Assembly (NCBI GenBank): GCA_037133475.1
Contig: JBAXOB010000013.1
Span: 1-64,000, forward strand
Reading direction: 5' to 3'
DNA length: 64,000 nucleotides
Origin: CAIVAT01 sp037133475
Lineage (GTDB): Bacteria; Bacteroidota; Bacteroidia; Bacteroidales; FEN-979
Under the pieces are notes generated by a model, which did not search any database, was not told the origin of the DNA, and saw only the letters and a program-made list of their open reading frames with translations. The position numbers and the translations under genes were made by a program. Of this stretch, positions 26,821 to 35,972 are shown in pieces. The stretch's first letter is position 1; the number at the start of each line of letters is the position of its first letter.

Positions 26821-26899
26821 AAATCGGAGTTATCCGGTTAAATTACAGTGTCTTATATTCTTTATATGGGTTTGATGGTTTCCTTAATTGTATTGGGTC

Positions 26900-26907
26900 T
26901 ATCTTTG
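26900..26907 (+). promoter_or_regulatory. -7 box of MBL hydrolase gene
   Basis: TATCTTTG, 15 nt before the ATG at 26923. A TTTG lies 25 nt upstream (26871-26874), a little further than the usual 19-21 nt spacing of a -33 element. Confidence 0.45.
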
Positions 26908-26922
26908 CAGAAATAATGAAAA

Positions 26923-27687
26923 ATGCAGATAACTTTTCTGGGTACGGGGACTTCACAGGGGGTCCCGGTCATCGCCTGCGATTGCAGTGTTTGTAAATCG
27001 GCCGATCCGCATGACAAGCGTCTGAGGTCGTCAGTTTCAGTGATAGCAGGCGGCAAACGCATTGTCATTGACTGTGGTCCCGACTTCCGCCAGCAGATGC
27101 TGCGCGAGGATATCCGCTCCATCGACGCCATCCTGGTTACCCATGAACACAAGGATCATGTTGGCGGACTGGATGATATCAGGGCCTTTAATTATATCAA
27201 CCGCCGCGCGGCTGAAGTTTATGCCTCGCGGAAGGTACAGCGTACCATTAAAGCCGAATTTTCCTATGCATTTGCAAAGGAGCCCTACCCGGGGGCACCT
27301 AAAATAAACCTCCATACCATTATCAACACGCCGTTTATGGTGGGCGACCAGAAGGTTATCCCGATCAGGGCCAGGCACTACCAGCATAATTTTGTCTTTG
27401 GCTTCAGGATCGGGGATTTTACCTACATCACCGATGCCGTTGAGATCGGCGAACGGGAAAAAAAGAAGATCAGGGGAACAAAGATCCTGGTACTCAATTC
27501 CCTGAGGAAACAGAAGCATTATTCTCATTTCAACCTGGACGAGGCGCTGGCCCTGATGAAGGAGTTTTCACCGGAACAGGGATTCCTGACCCATATCAGC
27601 CACCAGATGGGGACCAGTGAAGAGGTCGGCAGGGAACTGCCGGCGAATGTCAGGCTGGCATATGACGGCCTTACCGTCGCTTTCTGA
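26923..27687 (+). CDS. MBL-fold metallo-hydrolase (PhnP-like)
   Basis: A 254-residue metallo-beta-lactamase-fold phosphodiesterase-type hydrolase. It begins MQITFLGTGTSQGVP, followed by a structural zinc motif CDCSVCKS (about 19-26) typical of PhnP-like proteins, then the catalytic HEHKDHVGG (metal site), a downstream His in ARHYQHN, Asp in TYITDAVE and His in LTHISHQMG. PhnP hydrolyses cyclic phosphodiesters, but no phn genes are nearby, so the substrate is open. The start at 26923 is preferred over an out-of-frame ATG 7 nt earlier. The last 17 nt overlap the convergent lipoprotein gene. Confidence 0.85.
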   Translation: MQITFLGTGTSQGVPVIACDCSVCKSADPHDKRLRSSVSVIAGGKRIVIDCGPDFRQQMLREDIRSIDAILVTHEHKDHVGGLDDIRAFNYINRRAAEVYASRKVQRTIKAEFSYAFAKEPYPGAPKINLHTIINTPFMVGDQKVIPIRARHYQHNFVFGFRIGDFTYITDAVEIGEREKKKIRGTKILVLNSLRKQKHYSHFNLDEALALMKEFSPEQGFLTHISHQMGTSEEVGRELPANVRLAYDGLTVAF

Positions 27688-29299
27688 CCTGCTTCAGCGT
27701 TAACAGGTTCATGGGATTGCTGCCCAGTCCGTCGATATTTTTCTGCACAAACCTCAGCACCTGGTCGTAATAGAGGATGACCACCGGTGCCTCCTCCATG
27801 ATGATCGACTCCATTTGCCGGTAATACAGGTATCGTTCAGAATCATCAACTGTCGACATTGCACGTTCGTACAAACGATCGAACGCCGCATTGGAAAAAT
27901 GGGTGTAGTTGGGTCCCTGGGGAGAGAAATTGGCAGAATAGAACATGGAGAGATAGTTTTCCGCATCCGGGTAATCGGCTATCCAGGAGGCCCTGAAAAA
28001 TGGCAGCTTCCCCTCTGCCTTCATCTCTTTGACCGCGGCCGGCGGACTGACCTCGATCTTCACCTCTATCCCGAGATTGGCAACCTGGTGCTGGATGTAT
28101 TTACAGATGTCGAGGTAATCGGGCGTGGAGGTCAGGATCACAGGTGGCATGCCGGTTCCCCCGGGAAAGCCTGCTGCCGCAAGCAACTGCCGTGCCCTGG
28201 CCGGTTCGTAGTCATAAAAGATCCGTCCTGAATCAAAAGATGGCAGCCCCTTCGGCGTAATCCCCTGGTAGCCTGGGGTTCCGATATTATTGCGCAGGTA
28301 GCGGATCATTTTTTTACGGTCAAAGGCGAGGTTGATGGCCTGCCTGATCCGCTTGTCGACCATACCGGCGGGTTTTGCCGGGCCTGCCCTGCCGACCAGA
28401 AAACCCAGGTATTCGGTGTTCAGGTAGGGTTGGGTAATAAGGTTAATACGGGATGCATACTTTGGTTGCAGTTTTCCCTCCCGCGTGAGCAGTTCATCCT
28501 TATAGGTAGGATCGATGCCTGATATGAAATCCAGGTTGCCCTTGATGAATTCAAGAAACGCCGACTGCTTGTCGGGAACAAAGGTGACCGACACGGCATC
28601 CAGGCAGGGAAGCCTTTCACCTTTATCGTACTCAAAATAATGTTCATTTTTAAGCAGTACCAGTTTCACCCCCTCCTGCCACATTTTAAACCTGAAGGGA
28701 CCCGTTCCAACCGGGTTGCGGCGGAAATCGGGGCCGTAAAAGGCAATTGCTTCAGGCGGCAATACCGAGCAATACTGCATGCCGAGCATGCTTAAAAAGG
28801 GCGGGTAGGGCTTGCGCAGGCGGATAATGAAGGTTGAATCGTCAGGAGCCTCAAAGGCTGGTTTCCCCTCCTTTTCCCTCACGTTGTTAAAGATCCACGC
28901 CCCAGGTGAAGCCACTGCCGGGTCGGTGATACGCCTGAAGGAAAAGGCAAAATCGCCTGCCACGGCCCTCCGCCCCTTGCCGCCCGGAAATGCCGGGCTG
29001 TCGTGGAAATAAACGTCCCGGCGAAGGTGGAAGGTATAGGTCAGTCCCGAATCGGCAATATCCCACGACTTTGCAATACAGGGTCGCGTCGCCATCTCGT
29101 TACTGAGTTGCACCAACCCGTTGAACAGCTGGTTGGTCGCCCAGATGATCGTCTGGTCGCGCGCGAAGGCCGGGTCGAGCGTTGTGATATTGGCCGCTTC
29201 GTTATACCTGAACACCGACTTGCCGTATGGCTGGCTGTGATTCGTGCAGGATACGAGCAGCGCGGGAAATAGCAGGGAAAGCAGGGTTGATTTTTTCAT
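27671..29299 (-). CDS. Peptide-binding SBP5 lipoprotein (OppA/DppA-like), orphan
   Basis: A 542-residue family 5 solute-binding protein. The ATG at 29299 gives a lipoprotein signal with lipobox LLVSC. Family hallmarks are NEAANITTLDPAFARD, LFNGLVQLS near the N-terminus, YTFHLRRDVYFHDSP, NPVGTGPFRFKMW, RQAINLAFDRKKMI and WIADYPDAENYLSMFY. Usually these deliver peptides, nickel or other small solutes to an ABC permease; none is encoded nearby. A longer reading to 29380 lacks signal character. The 3' end overlaps the MBL gene by 17 nt. Confidence 0.88.
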   Translation of the reverse strand: MKKSTLLSLLFPALLVSCTNHSQPYGKSVFRYNEAANITTLDPAFARDQTIIWATNQLFNGLVQLSNEMATRPCIAKSWDIADSGLTYTFHLRRDVYFHDSPAFPGGKGRRAVAGDFAFSFRRITDPAVASPGAWIFNNVREKEGKPAFEAPDDSTFIIRLRKPYPPFLSMLGMQYCSVLPPEAIAFYGPDFRRNPVGTGPFRFKMWQEGVKLVLLKNEHYFEYDKGERLPCLDAVSVTFVPDKQSAFLEFIKGNLDFISGIDPTYKDELLTREGKLQPKYASRINLITQPYLNTEYLGFLVGRAGPAKPAGMVDKRIRQAINLAFDRKKMIRYLRNNIGTPGYQGITPKGLPSFDSGRIFYDYEPARARQLLAAAGFPGGTGMPPVILTSTPDYLDICKYIQHQVANLGIEVKIEVSPPAAVKEMKAEGKLPFFRASWIADYPDAENYLSMFYSANFSPQGPNYTHFSNAAFDRLYERAMSTVDDSERYLYYRQMESIIMEEAPVVILYYDQVLRFVQKNIDGLGSNPMNLLTLKQVRKRR

Positions 29300-29310
29300 A
29301 TCGGGCAGCA

Positions 29311-29318
29311 CAAAAATA
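29311..29318 (-). promoter_or_regulatory. -7 box of SBP5 lipoprotein gene
   Basis: TATTTTTG on the minus strand, 12 nt upstream of the ATG at 29299. It would give a very short leader and lies within the rejected longer reading, supporting the chosen start. Confidence 0.4.
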
Positions 29319-29436
29319 TCTGTTTTTTCCGTAAAGGAGGGTATTCCCGGCATATCTTTTTTCATTTGACAGTATTGCATCCGGGATCTCTCTGAAAGTT
29401 ATCCCGGTATTGTGCCGGAGCTCACCTGAAAATCAT

Positions 29437-29444
29437 TATTTTTG
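29437..29444 (+). promoter_or_regulatory. -7 box of M1 peptidase pair
   Basis: TATTTTTG, 29 nt before the ATG at 29474. No second box is visible before the downstream M1 gene, whose start is 2 nt after the first gene's stop. Confidence 0.45.
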
Positions 29445-29473
29445 TATCATTCATTTTCATAAAATCCTCGTTC

Positions 29474-31468
29474 ATGAAACGTTTTTCCCTTTTGCTTGCA
29501 GCTTTCCTGCTCCTTGCAGCCGGTTCCCGCGCACAGGAACAAAAATTACAGAACGGAGCCTACTTCTGTTCACAGAAAAAATCATCGGGCCGGTTCCTTG
29601 CAAACAAGCCTTGCAATATTACAACGGTACCTCCGCATTCCTTCAACGTGCTGAAGTATACCATGAGTGTAGATCTTTACAACTGTTACATCACCCCCTA
29701 CCCAAAAAATTTCAATGGCTCTGTGATCATCGAGTTCAAGATCGATACGGCGCTGAACAAAATCAAACTGAATGCCGACAACGTTTCGCTGACCATCGAT
29801 TCCGTGCGGCTTGCAGGAGTATCCTTTACCCACGCAAGCGATACACTGAAGGTCCAGCTTAACCGCACCTATCTGGCTGGCGAAACGGCCAGTGTGAAGA
29901 TTTATTACCATCATAACAACGTGGCAGATGGGGCTTTTTACGTGAATACAGGCTTCGTTTTCACCGACTGCGAGCCTGAAGGCGCACGGAAATGGTTTCC
30001 CTGCTGGGATCATCCGTCCGATAAGGCCCTCTTTGACCTGACTGCCAAGGTTAAAGCCTCCGTCCGGCTGGGTTCCAACGGCAGGCTCGCCGATTCGACC
30101 CTTGTCGCGGATGTGCTCACCTATCATTGGATTTCAGACCAGAATGTGGCAACCTACCTGATGGTCATGACCTCCAAGATCGATTACCAGATAAACATTA
30201 ACTACTGGCATAAGCTGAGCAATCCCGCCGACAGCATTCCTTTGCGATATTATTTCAACCTGGGCGAGAACCCGGCCCCGGTCATGTCAATCCTACCCGC
30301 AATGACTACCTGGTATTCACAGAATTTCATTGAGCATCCCTTTGCCAAGAACGGGTTTGCCACGCTGAATTCGGATTTCGTCTGGGGTGGAATGGAGAAC
30401 CAGACCCTGACAAGTCTCTGCCCCAATTGCTGGCAGGAAAGCCTGGCAGCGCACGAATTTGCCCACCAGTGGTTTGGCGACATGATTACCTGCGGGACGT
30501 GGGCCGATATATGGCTGAATGAGGGATTTGCCACCTGGTGCGAAGCTTTCTGGTACGAAAGCTATGGCGGTTATACCGCTTATAAGACAACGATCAACAA
30601 TGATGCGAATTATTACCTTTCGACAAATTCCGGATGGGCTATCTCTGACCCTACCTGGGCGGTCACCACTCCGAATGTGAATACGCTGTTCGATTATTCC
30701 ATCACCTATATGAAGGGCGCCAGCGTGCTGCACCAGTTGCGCTATGTTTTGGGCGATTCCCTCTTCTTTGCCACCATGAAAAGCTACAGCGCCGATACGT
30801 TGTTACAGTTCCAGTCGGCTACCATCCAGGATTTCAATGCAAAGGTCAACCAGGTCACCTCCGCCAATTACGACTGGTTCTTCGATGAATGGATCTTCCA
30901 GCCGAATCACCCTGTTTACCAGAATACCTATAATATGCAGGATATCGGGGGCGGTTTATGGAAGGTGAACTTCTTTGCCAAGCAGGTGCAGACCACACCT
31001 CCCTTTTTCAAGATGCCCGTTGAGATCCTGGTGCATTTCCTGAACGGGACTGATACCACGGTAAAAGTGATGAACGATGTAAACTACCAGCAATTTGCCT
31101 GGACCTTTAACAAACAGCCCGTCTATGTGCAGTTTGACCCCAACCGCCAGATCGTGTTGAAAGCAGGTTCCACCGTGGTGGGTGTTGATGAAAATCCAAC
31201 TGGTGGCCCTGTCACCCTGTTGCAGAACTCCCCCAACCCTGCCAGCCTCACGACAAAGATCACCTATAACCTCGACCAGCCGGTCAATACCGAGCTTGAC
31301 ATCACCGACCTGCTGGGTATCAGGGTCATGCAACCCGTAAGGGGTATGCAGGGTGCCGGGATGCACGAGGTGACTGTTGATTGTTCCGGACTGAAGGCCG
31401 GCACCTATCTGTATAAGCTGAAAGCTGGTACCTTTGTGCAATACAGAAAACTGGTAATTGTAAAATAG
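29474..31468 (+). CDS. Secreted M1 aminopeptidase with T9SS sorting domain (copy 1)
   Basis: A 664-residue exported gluzincin. The signal peptide ends GSRAQ. The N-terminal beta-domain includes the FTDCEPEGARKWFPCWDHPSDKA region, followed by the substrate motif WGGMENQ and the zinc site HEFAHQWFGD with its downstream Glu ligand in WLNEGFATW. A Tyr in TYMKGASVLHQLRYVLGD probably stabilises the transition state. The last ~85 residues form a T9SS type A domain (LLQNSPNPAS ... GTYLYKLKAG ... RKLVIVK). It is expected to be surface-bound or released and to trim peptides from N-termini. It is the first of a tandem pair with 31471-33411. Confidence 0.92.
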   Translation: MKRFSLLLAAFLLLAAGSRAQEQKLQNGAYFCSQKKSSGRFLANKPCNITTVPPHSFNVLKYTMSVDLYNCYITPYPKNFNGSVIIEFKIDTALNKIKLNADNVSLTIDSVRLAGVSFTHASDTLKVQLNRTYLAGETASVKIYYHHNNVADGAFYVNTGFVFTDCEPEGARKWFPCWDHPSDKALFDLTAKVKASVRLGSNGRLADSTLVADVLTYHWISDQNVATYLMVMTSKIDYQININYWHKLSNPADSIPLRYYFNLGENPAPVMSILPAMTTWYSQNFIEHPFAKNGFATLNSDFVWGGMENQTLTSLCPNCWQESLAAHEFAHQWFGDMITCGTWADIWLNEGFATWCEAFWYESYGGYTAYKTTINNDANYYLSTNSGWAISDPTWAVTTPNVNTLFDYSITYMKGASVLHQLRYVLGDSLFFATMKSYSADTLLQFQSATIQDFNAKVNQVTSANYDWFFDEWIFQPNHPVYQNTYNMQDIGGGLWKVNFFAKQVQTTPPFFKMPVEILVHFLNGTDTTVKVMNDVNYQQFAWTFNKQPVYVQFDPNRQIVLKAGSTVVGVDENPTGGPVTLLQNSPNPASLTTKITYNLDQPVNTELDITDLLGIRVMQPVRGMQGAGMHEVTVDCSGLKAGTYLYKLKAGTFVQYRKLVIVK

Positions 31469-31470
31469 CC

Positions 31471-33411
31471 ATGAAGCCATTTTGTCGTGCATGGCTATGG
31501 CTGTGCCTTTCCATCCCGGTGATGGCGCAAGCTTTTGCACCGGTTCCGGCTGATACCGCCCATTTTTATACGAAACACAGTTATGATGTGTTGAAATACA
31601 AGCTGGATGTGGGGCTTTACCAGTGTTTCATAAACCCGTACCCGCGCACCTTCCATGCCAGGGAGGTGATTTCATTGAAGGCAGACTCCGCGCTCGGCTC
31701 CATAAAACTGAATGCCATCAACACCTCCCTGTCGATTGATTCTGTCAGATTGGCTGCTGTTGCTTTCCGGCACGTGAATGACACCCTGACCCTCCAGCTC
31801 GACAGGAGTTATCAACCGGGTGAGATCCTCGATGTTGCCATCTATTACAGTCATAAAAATGTCAATGACAATGGATTCTATGCCTCCTACGGCACGGTTT
31901 TCACAGATTCCCCGCCGGAGGGAGCCCGCAAATGGCTGCCATGCTGGGATCGCCCGTCAGATAAGGCTACCTGGGAACTGACAGCACGGGTCCCGCTTAC
32001 GGCAAGGCTTGGATCAACGGGATTTCTCGCCGATTCGACAATATCGGGTGATACCATCAGTTACCACTGGAAATCGGATATCCAGGTTGCAACCTACCTG
32101 ATTACCCTTACTTCAAAGATCAATTTCCTGATCCATAAGCGTTACTGGCACAATCCAGGCTCCTCCGCCGACAGTATCCCCATCATGGCCTATTACAAGA
32201 GCGGTGAAAGCCTGGTGTTGCTTGACAGTATTATCGGCCCTGCCACTACTTTTTTTTCCTCAAAGTTCGGGAGGTATCCCTTCGAAAAGATTGGCTTTGC
32301 GACCCTGAACAACTCCTTTGCCTGGGGAGGAATGGAAAACCAGACGATGGTCAACCTGATGCCCGGGGCTTATAACAATGCAGAGATTTTTGTACATGAA
32401 CATGCTCACCAGTGGTTTGGCGACCTGATCACCTGCGGTACATGGGCGGATGTATGGTTAAATGAAGGCTTTGCCACATTCTGCCAGAACCTGTGGGTGG
32501 AACATTCACTGGGGAACGCCCTCTACCGGTCCGGGATGGGGAACCTGGCCAATTATTACCTGTCGGCCAACCCCGGCTGGCCGGTATACCAGGCTGCCTG
32601 GGCGATCCATACCCCGTCGGCAAACTATCTTTATAACCAGGCAATTACGTACGACAAAGGCGCCTGCGTGTTGTTCCAGTTGAGGTATGTGCTGGGGGAT
32701 TCACTCTTTTTCAAGGCGATGCATGATTATGCCACCGATACAGCCCTGATGTTCCGGCACGCGGTCACGGCCGACTTTGCCGCGAAGGTGAGCCAGTCGG
32801 CCGGACAGGACCTGAGCTGGTTTTTTAACGAGTGGGTTTATTCCCCAAACCACCCGGTTTACCATAACACCTTCGAGATCGACAGCCTGGCGGCAGACTC
32901 CTGGAAGGTTACCCTGCTGGTCAACCAGCTCCAAACAAACCCCGATTTCTTTAAGATGCCTGTTGAATTCCTGGTGAGTTTCAGCAATCAGACCGATACG
33001 CTCGTCAGGGAGATGAACGACGTCAACCACCAGGCTTATTCCTTTATATTTACCAAAAAACCGGTTGCCGTTACCTTTGATCCCTACAGGAATATCCTGC
33101 TGAAACAGGCTGCAACCATATACTCCGTAAAGCCGCAAGGGAAAGCTTCAGGATTCATTCTTTGCCAGAATGAGCCAAACCCTTTCTCGGGCAGCACCGT
33201 CGTCTCCTACCGCGTGCCTGTGGCCGCACGGGTCAATATTTCGGTAATGGACAGCTACGGCAGGTTGATCAACTGCCCGGTAAATTGCCGGCAGCAGCCC
33301 GGGTTATACAGGATTGAACTCGCAAACCTGCTGTTATCCCCGGGTGTCTATGTCGTCAGGATGACCTCCGGGAACTTCAGCGATTCGAAAAAGATGGTCG
33401 TCGTAAGGTAA
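31471..33411 (+). CDS. Secreted M1 aminopeptidase with T9SS sorting domain (copy 2)
   Basis: A 646-residue paralogue of the preceding gene, aligned along its whole length (HSYDVLKYKLDVGLYQCFINPYPRTF here versus the matching stretch near the first protein's N-terminus). The signal peptide ends near VMAQAFA. The zinc site is HEHAHQWFGD (His replaces Phe at the second position of copy 1), the Glu ligand is in WLNEGFATF, and WGGMENQ is kept. The type A T9SS domain is CQNEPNPFSGST ... PGVYVVRMTSG ... KMVVVR. The 2-nt spacing implies co-translation. The two probably differ in substrate preference. Confidence 0.92.
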   Translation: MKPFCRAWLWLCLSIPVMAQAFAPVPADTAHFYTKHSYDVLKYKLDVGLYQCFINPYPRTFHAREVISLKADSALGSIKLNAINTSLSIDSVRLAAVAFRHVNDTLTLQLDRSYQPGEILDVAIYYSHKNVNDNGFYASYGTVFTDSPPEGARKWLPCWDRPSDKATWELTARVPLTARLGSTGFLADSTISGDTISYHWKSDIQVATYLITLTSKINFLIHKRYWHNPGSSADSIPIMAYYKSGESLVLLDSIIGPATTFFSSKFGRYPFEKIGFATLNNSFAWGGMENQTMVNLMPGAYNNAEIFVHEHAHQWFGDLITCGTWADVWLNEGFATFCQNLWVEHSLGNALYRSGMGNLANYYLSANPGWPVYQAAWAIHTPSANYLYNQAITYDKGACVLFQLRYVLGDSLFFKAMHDYATDTALMFRHAVTADFAAKVSQSAGQDLSWFFNEWVYSPNHPVYHNTFEIDSLAADSWKVTLLVNQLQTNPDFFKMPVEFLVSFSNQTDTLVREMNDVNHQAYSFIFTKKPVAVTFDPYRNILLKQAATIYSVKPQGKASGFILCQNEPNPFSGSTVVSYRVPVAARVNISVMDSYGRLINCPVNCRQQPGLYRIELANLLLSPGVYVVRMTSGNFSDSKKMVVVR

Positions 33412-33424
33412 GAGGCTTTGAATA

Positions 33425-35869
33425 TCAGTATTTTAACACAAGCGGGTTTTCAACAAGTTCGCCAAGCAAAGCAAAATTCCCGATCTCTTTCATTTCACCG
33501 ATGTAGTGGAAAGTCAGTCCGGTAATATAATCGGCCTTGATCTCTTCGATATCCTTTTGGTTTTCCCTGGAGAGGACAATATCGGTCATGTTTGCGCGCC
33601 GGGCTGCCAGCATCTTCTCTTTGATTCCACCGACGGGCAATACCTTGCCGCGGAGGGTTATTTCACCTGTCATGGCCAGGCGCTGGCGCACTTTACGCTG
33701 TGTAAAGGCCGAGGCAAGCGCCGTGAACATGGTGATGCCGGCCGACGGGCCATCCTTGGGAGTGGCGCCTTCGGGAACATGAATATGGACATTCCAGCGC
33801 TGGAAGATGTCGGGATCAATCCCAAACACCTCTGAATGTGCTTTAAGGTAAGCCAGGGCAATGGTTGCCGACTCTTTCATCACATCTCCCAGGTTCCCGG
33901 TGAGGGTTAAATCGCCTTTACCCCTGCTGAGACTTACTTCGATGAAGAGAATCTCACCCCCTGACATGGTCCAGGCAAGGCCGGTTACCACTCCCGCAAT
34001 ATCATTGGAAATGTACTTTTCAGCCTGGAAGATGGGAATGCCCATGATTTTTTTCAGGTCGGCCTCCACCAGTTTCTTCTTAAACTTTTCATCGGAGACA
34101 ATTGATTTTACCTTGCTCCGGACGATTTTCGCGATATTTTTCTCGAGCGAACGGACGCCCGATTCACGGGTATAATCCTCGATGATCTTTTGCAACACCT
34201 CCCTGCTGAACTGGAGCTGGCTTTTTTTAACGCCATGCTCACGGAGCTGCTTGGGGACCAGGTGTTTGGTGGCAATCTCCACCTTTTCCTCCAGCAGGTA
34301 GCCCGGGATGTCGATGATCTCCATCCTGTCGCGCAATGCCGGGTGAATGGTACTCAGGGTGTTGGCGGTGGCAATGAACATGATCCTCGAAAGATCATAT
34401 TCGATTTCAAGATAGTTGTCGTAAAATGCGATATTCTGCTCCGGGTCGAGCACCTCCAGCAAGGCTGCCTGCGGATCGCCGTTGATATTCATGCCGATCA
34501 CCTTGTCAATCTCGTCAAGGACAAACACGGGATTCGATGATTTGACCTTTTTCAGGCTCTGCAGGATCCTGCCAGGCATGGCGCCGATATAGGTCTTGCG
34601 GTGTCCCCGCAGTTCCGATTCGTCGCGCAGGCCGCCCAGCGACATGCGTGTGTATTTGCGGCCAATGGCGCGCGCAATGCTCTTCCCGAGGGAGGTCTTG
34701 CCGACACCCGGAGGGCCAACCAGGCACAGGATGGGCGATTTTAGGTCCTGCTTCAGCTTGATCACTGCCAGATGTTCGATGATCCGTTCCTTAACCTTTT
34801 CCAGTCCGAAATGATCCTCATCAAGAACCTGCTGAGCGTGGTCCAGGTCGAGATTATCATCGGTATATTCTCCCCAGGGGAGCTGAACAAGGGTTTCAAG
34901 GTAGTTTGTCTGGATAGAGTATTCTGCCGCCATCGGGTGCATCCGCTGCAGTTTGACCATCTCCTTTTCAAATACGTCGGAAACCTCCTTCGACCACTTC
35001 TTGTCCTTTGCCTGTTCGCGGAGGGAGTTGATCTCCTGGGCGTTGGGGCTGCCGCCAAGCTCCTCCTGGATCGTCTTCAGCTGCTGATTCAGCAAAAAAT
35101 CGCGCTGCTGCTTGTCGAGATCCGTTTTAACCTTGTTCTGGATATGCTGTTTCAGGTCGGCAACCTGCAGCTCCTTGGTGAGATAGGTCAGCACAAGGTT
35201 TGCACATTCGGTCAGGTCGGAGACCTCCAGCAGTTTTTGCTTGTCGGCAATCTCGATATTCAGGTTTGACGAAATAAAGTGGACCAGGAACGAGGGTGAT
35301 TCGATGTTCTTGATGGCAAATGCCGCCTCTGAAGGGATATTCGGCGATTTGGTTATAATCTGGATGGCTAGGTCTTTCAGGGAGGCGATAAGGGCGCTGA
35401 ACTCCCCGTTTTCCTGGGGGATCACGGGCGCTTCGAAGGCGGTCACGGAGGTCATGATATAGGGCTCCGACTGGATCATCTCCCTGATGGCAAACCGGCG
35501 TTTTCCCTGGATGATGGCGGTATTGCTGCCATCAGGCATCTGCAGGATCTTGATGATATGCGCCACGGTGCCTACCGGGTGCAGGTCTGTAAACTCCGGA
35601 TCTTCGACCGTTGCATCTTTCTGAGCCACAACCCCGATGATGCGAGTGCCTTTGTAATACTCCCGGATCAGTTTGATCGATTTGTCGCGCCCTACGGTGA
35701 TGGGAATAACCACTCCCGGGAAAAGTACGGTGTTACGTAAAGGCAGGATGGGCAATATCTCGGGGACATCCTCCGTGTTCATGGCCTCTTCATCCTCGGA
35801 TGAAAGCAGGGGGATAAACTCGGTTTCCGAATCAATAATATCTGAAAACATCAATGAATTATGCTCCAT
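33425..35869 (-). CDS. lon: ATP-dependent Lon protease
   Basis: AAA+ serine protease for damaged and regulatory proteins, 814 residues. An acidic N-terminal extension (1-37) leads into the LON substrate-binding domain (LPILPLRNTVLFPGVVIP). The coiled-coil linker contains QQRDFLLNQQLKTIQEELGG. The AAA module has Walker A GPPGVGKTS and Walker B VFVLDEIDKV, and the protease domain has the Ser709-Lys752 dyad (DGPSAGIT; GGIKEKM). A hairpin lies 32-66 nt upstream of the ATG. No CIRCE-type operator was found. Confidence 0.96.
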   Translation of the reverse strand: MEHNSLMFSDIIDSETEFIPLLSSEDEEAMNTEDVPEILPILPLRNTVLFPGVVIPITVGRDKSIKLIREYYKGTRIIGVVAQKDATVEDPEFTDLHPVGTVAHIIKILQMPDGSNTAIIQGKRRFAIREMIQSEPYIMTSVTAFEAPVIPQENGEFSALIASLKDLAIQIITKSPNIPSEAAFAIKNIESPSFLVHFISSNLNIEIADKQKLLEVSDLTECANLVLTYLTKELQVADLKQHIQNKVKTDLDKQQRDFLLNQQLKTIQEELGGSPNAQEINSLREQAKDKKWSKEVSDVFEKEMVKLQRMHPMAAEYSIQTNYLETLVQLPWGEYTDDNLDLDHAQQVLDEDHFGLEKVKERIIEHLAVIKLKQDLKSPILCLVGPPGVGKTSLGKSIARAIGRKYTRMSLGGLRDESELRGHRKTYIGAMPGRILQSLKKVKSSNPVFVLDEIDKVIGMNINGDPQAALLEVLDPEQNIAFYDNYLEIEYDLSRIMFIATANTLSTIHPALRDRMEIIDIPGYLLEEKVEIATKHLVPKQLREHGVKKSQLQFSREVLQKIIEDYTRESGVRSLEKNIAKIVRSKVKSIVSDEKFKKKLVEADLKKIMGIPIFQAEKYISNDIAGVVTGLAWTMSGGEILFIEVSLSRGKGDLTLTGNLGDVMKESATIALAYLKAHSEVFGIDPDIFQRWNVHIHVPEGATPKDGPSAGITMFTALASAFTQRKVRQRLAMTGEITLRGKVLPVGGIKEKMLAARRANMTDIVLSRENQKDIEEIKADYITGLTFHYIGEMKEIGNFALLGELVENPLVLKY

Positions 35870-35900
35870 TTGGGGTTGCGTTTTTTAAAATAGACAAAAT

Positions 35901-35935
35901 GTCACAATTCCTGGCATGATTGCCAGAATTGTGAC
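35901..35935 (-). terminator. Strong hairpin between GlmU-like gene and lon
   Basis: Arms GTCACAATTCCTGGCA (35901-35916) and TGCCAGAATTGTGAC (35921-35935) pair over 15 bp with one bulged base and a 4-nt loop. On the minus strand the stem is followed by ATTTTGTCTATTTT, 38 nt past the stop of the GlmU-like gene, so an intrinsic terminator is the simplest reading. It also lies directly upstream of lon and could act as an operator. Confidence 0.6.
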
Positions 35936-35972
35936 AAAGGCAATTAATGTGCCAGAATCGTTTCAGACCCGT

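Larger units (their letters stand above)
26557..26922. other. Divergent intergenic region with repeat
   Basis: A 366-bp spacer between the leftward DUF6913-dapA operon and the rightward MBL hydrolase. It contains opposing -7 boxes at each end and the CACAAWGG-type repeat cluster at 26781-26820. The remaining ~180 bp between the leftward -7 box and the repeat show no ORF, hairpin or operator I could recognise. Confidence 0.55.

Noticed and set aside
35895..35940. CIRCE-type heat-shock operator before lon
   Set aside because: The stem sequence and 4-nt loop do not match TTAGCACTC-N9-GAGTGCTAA.
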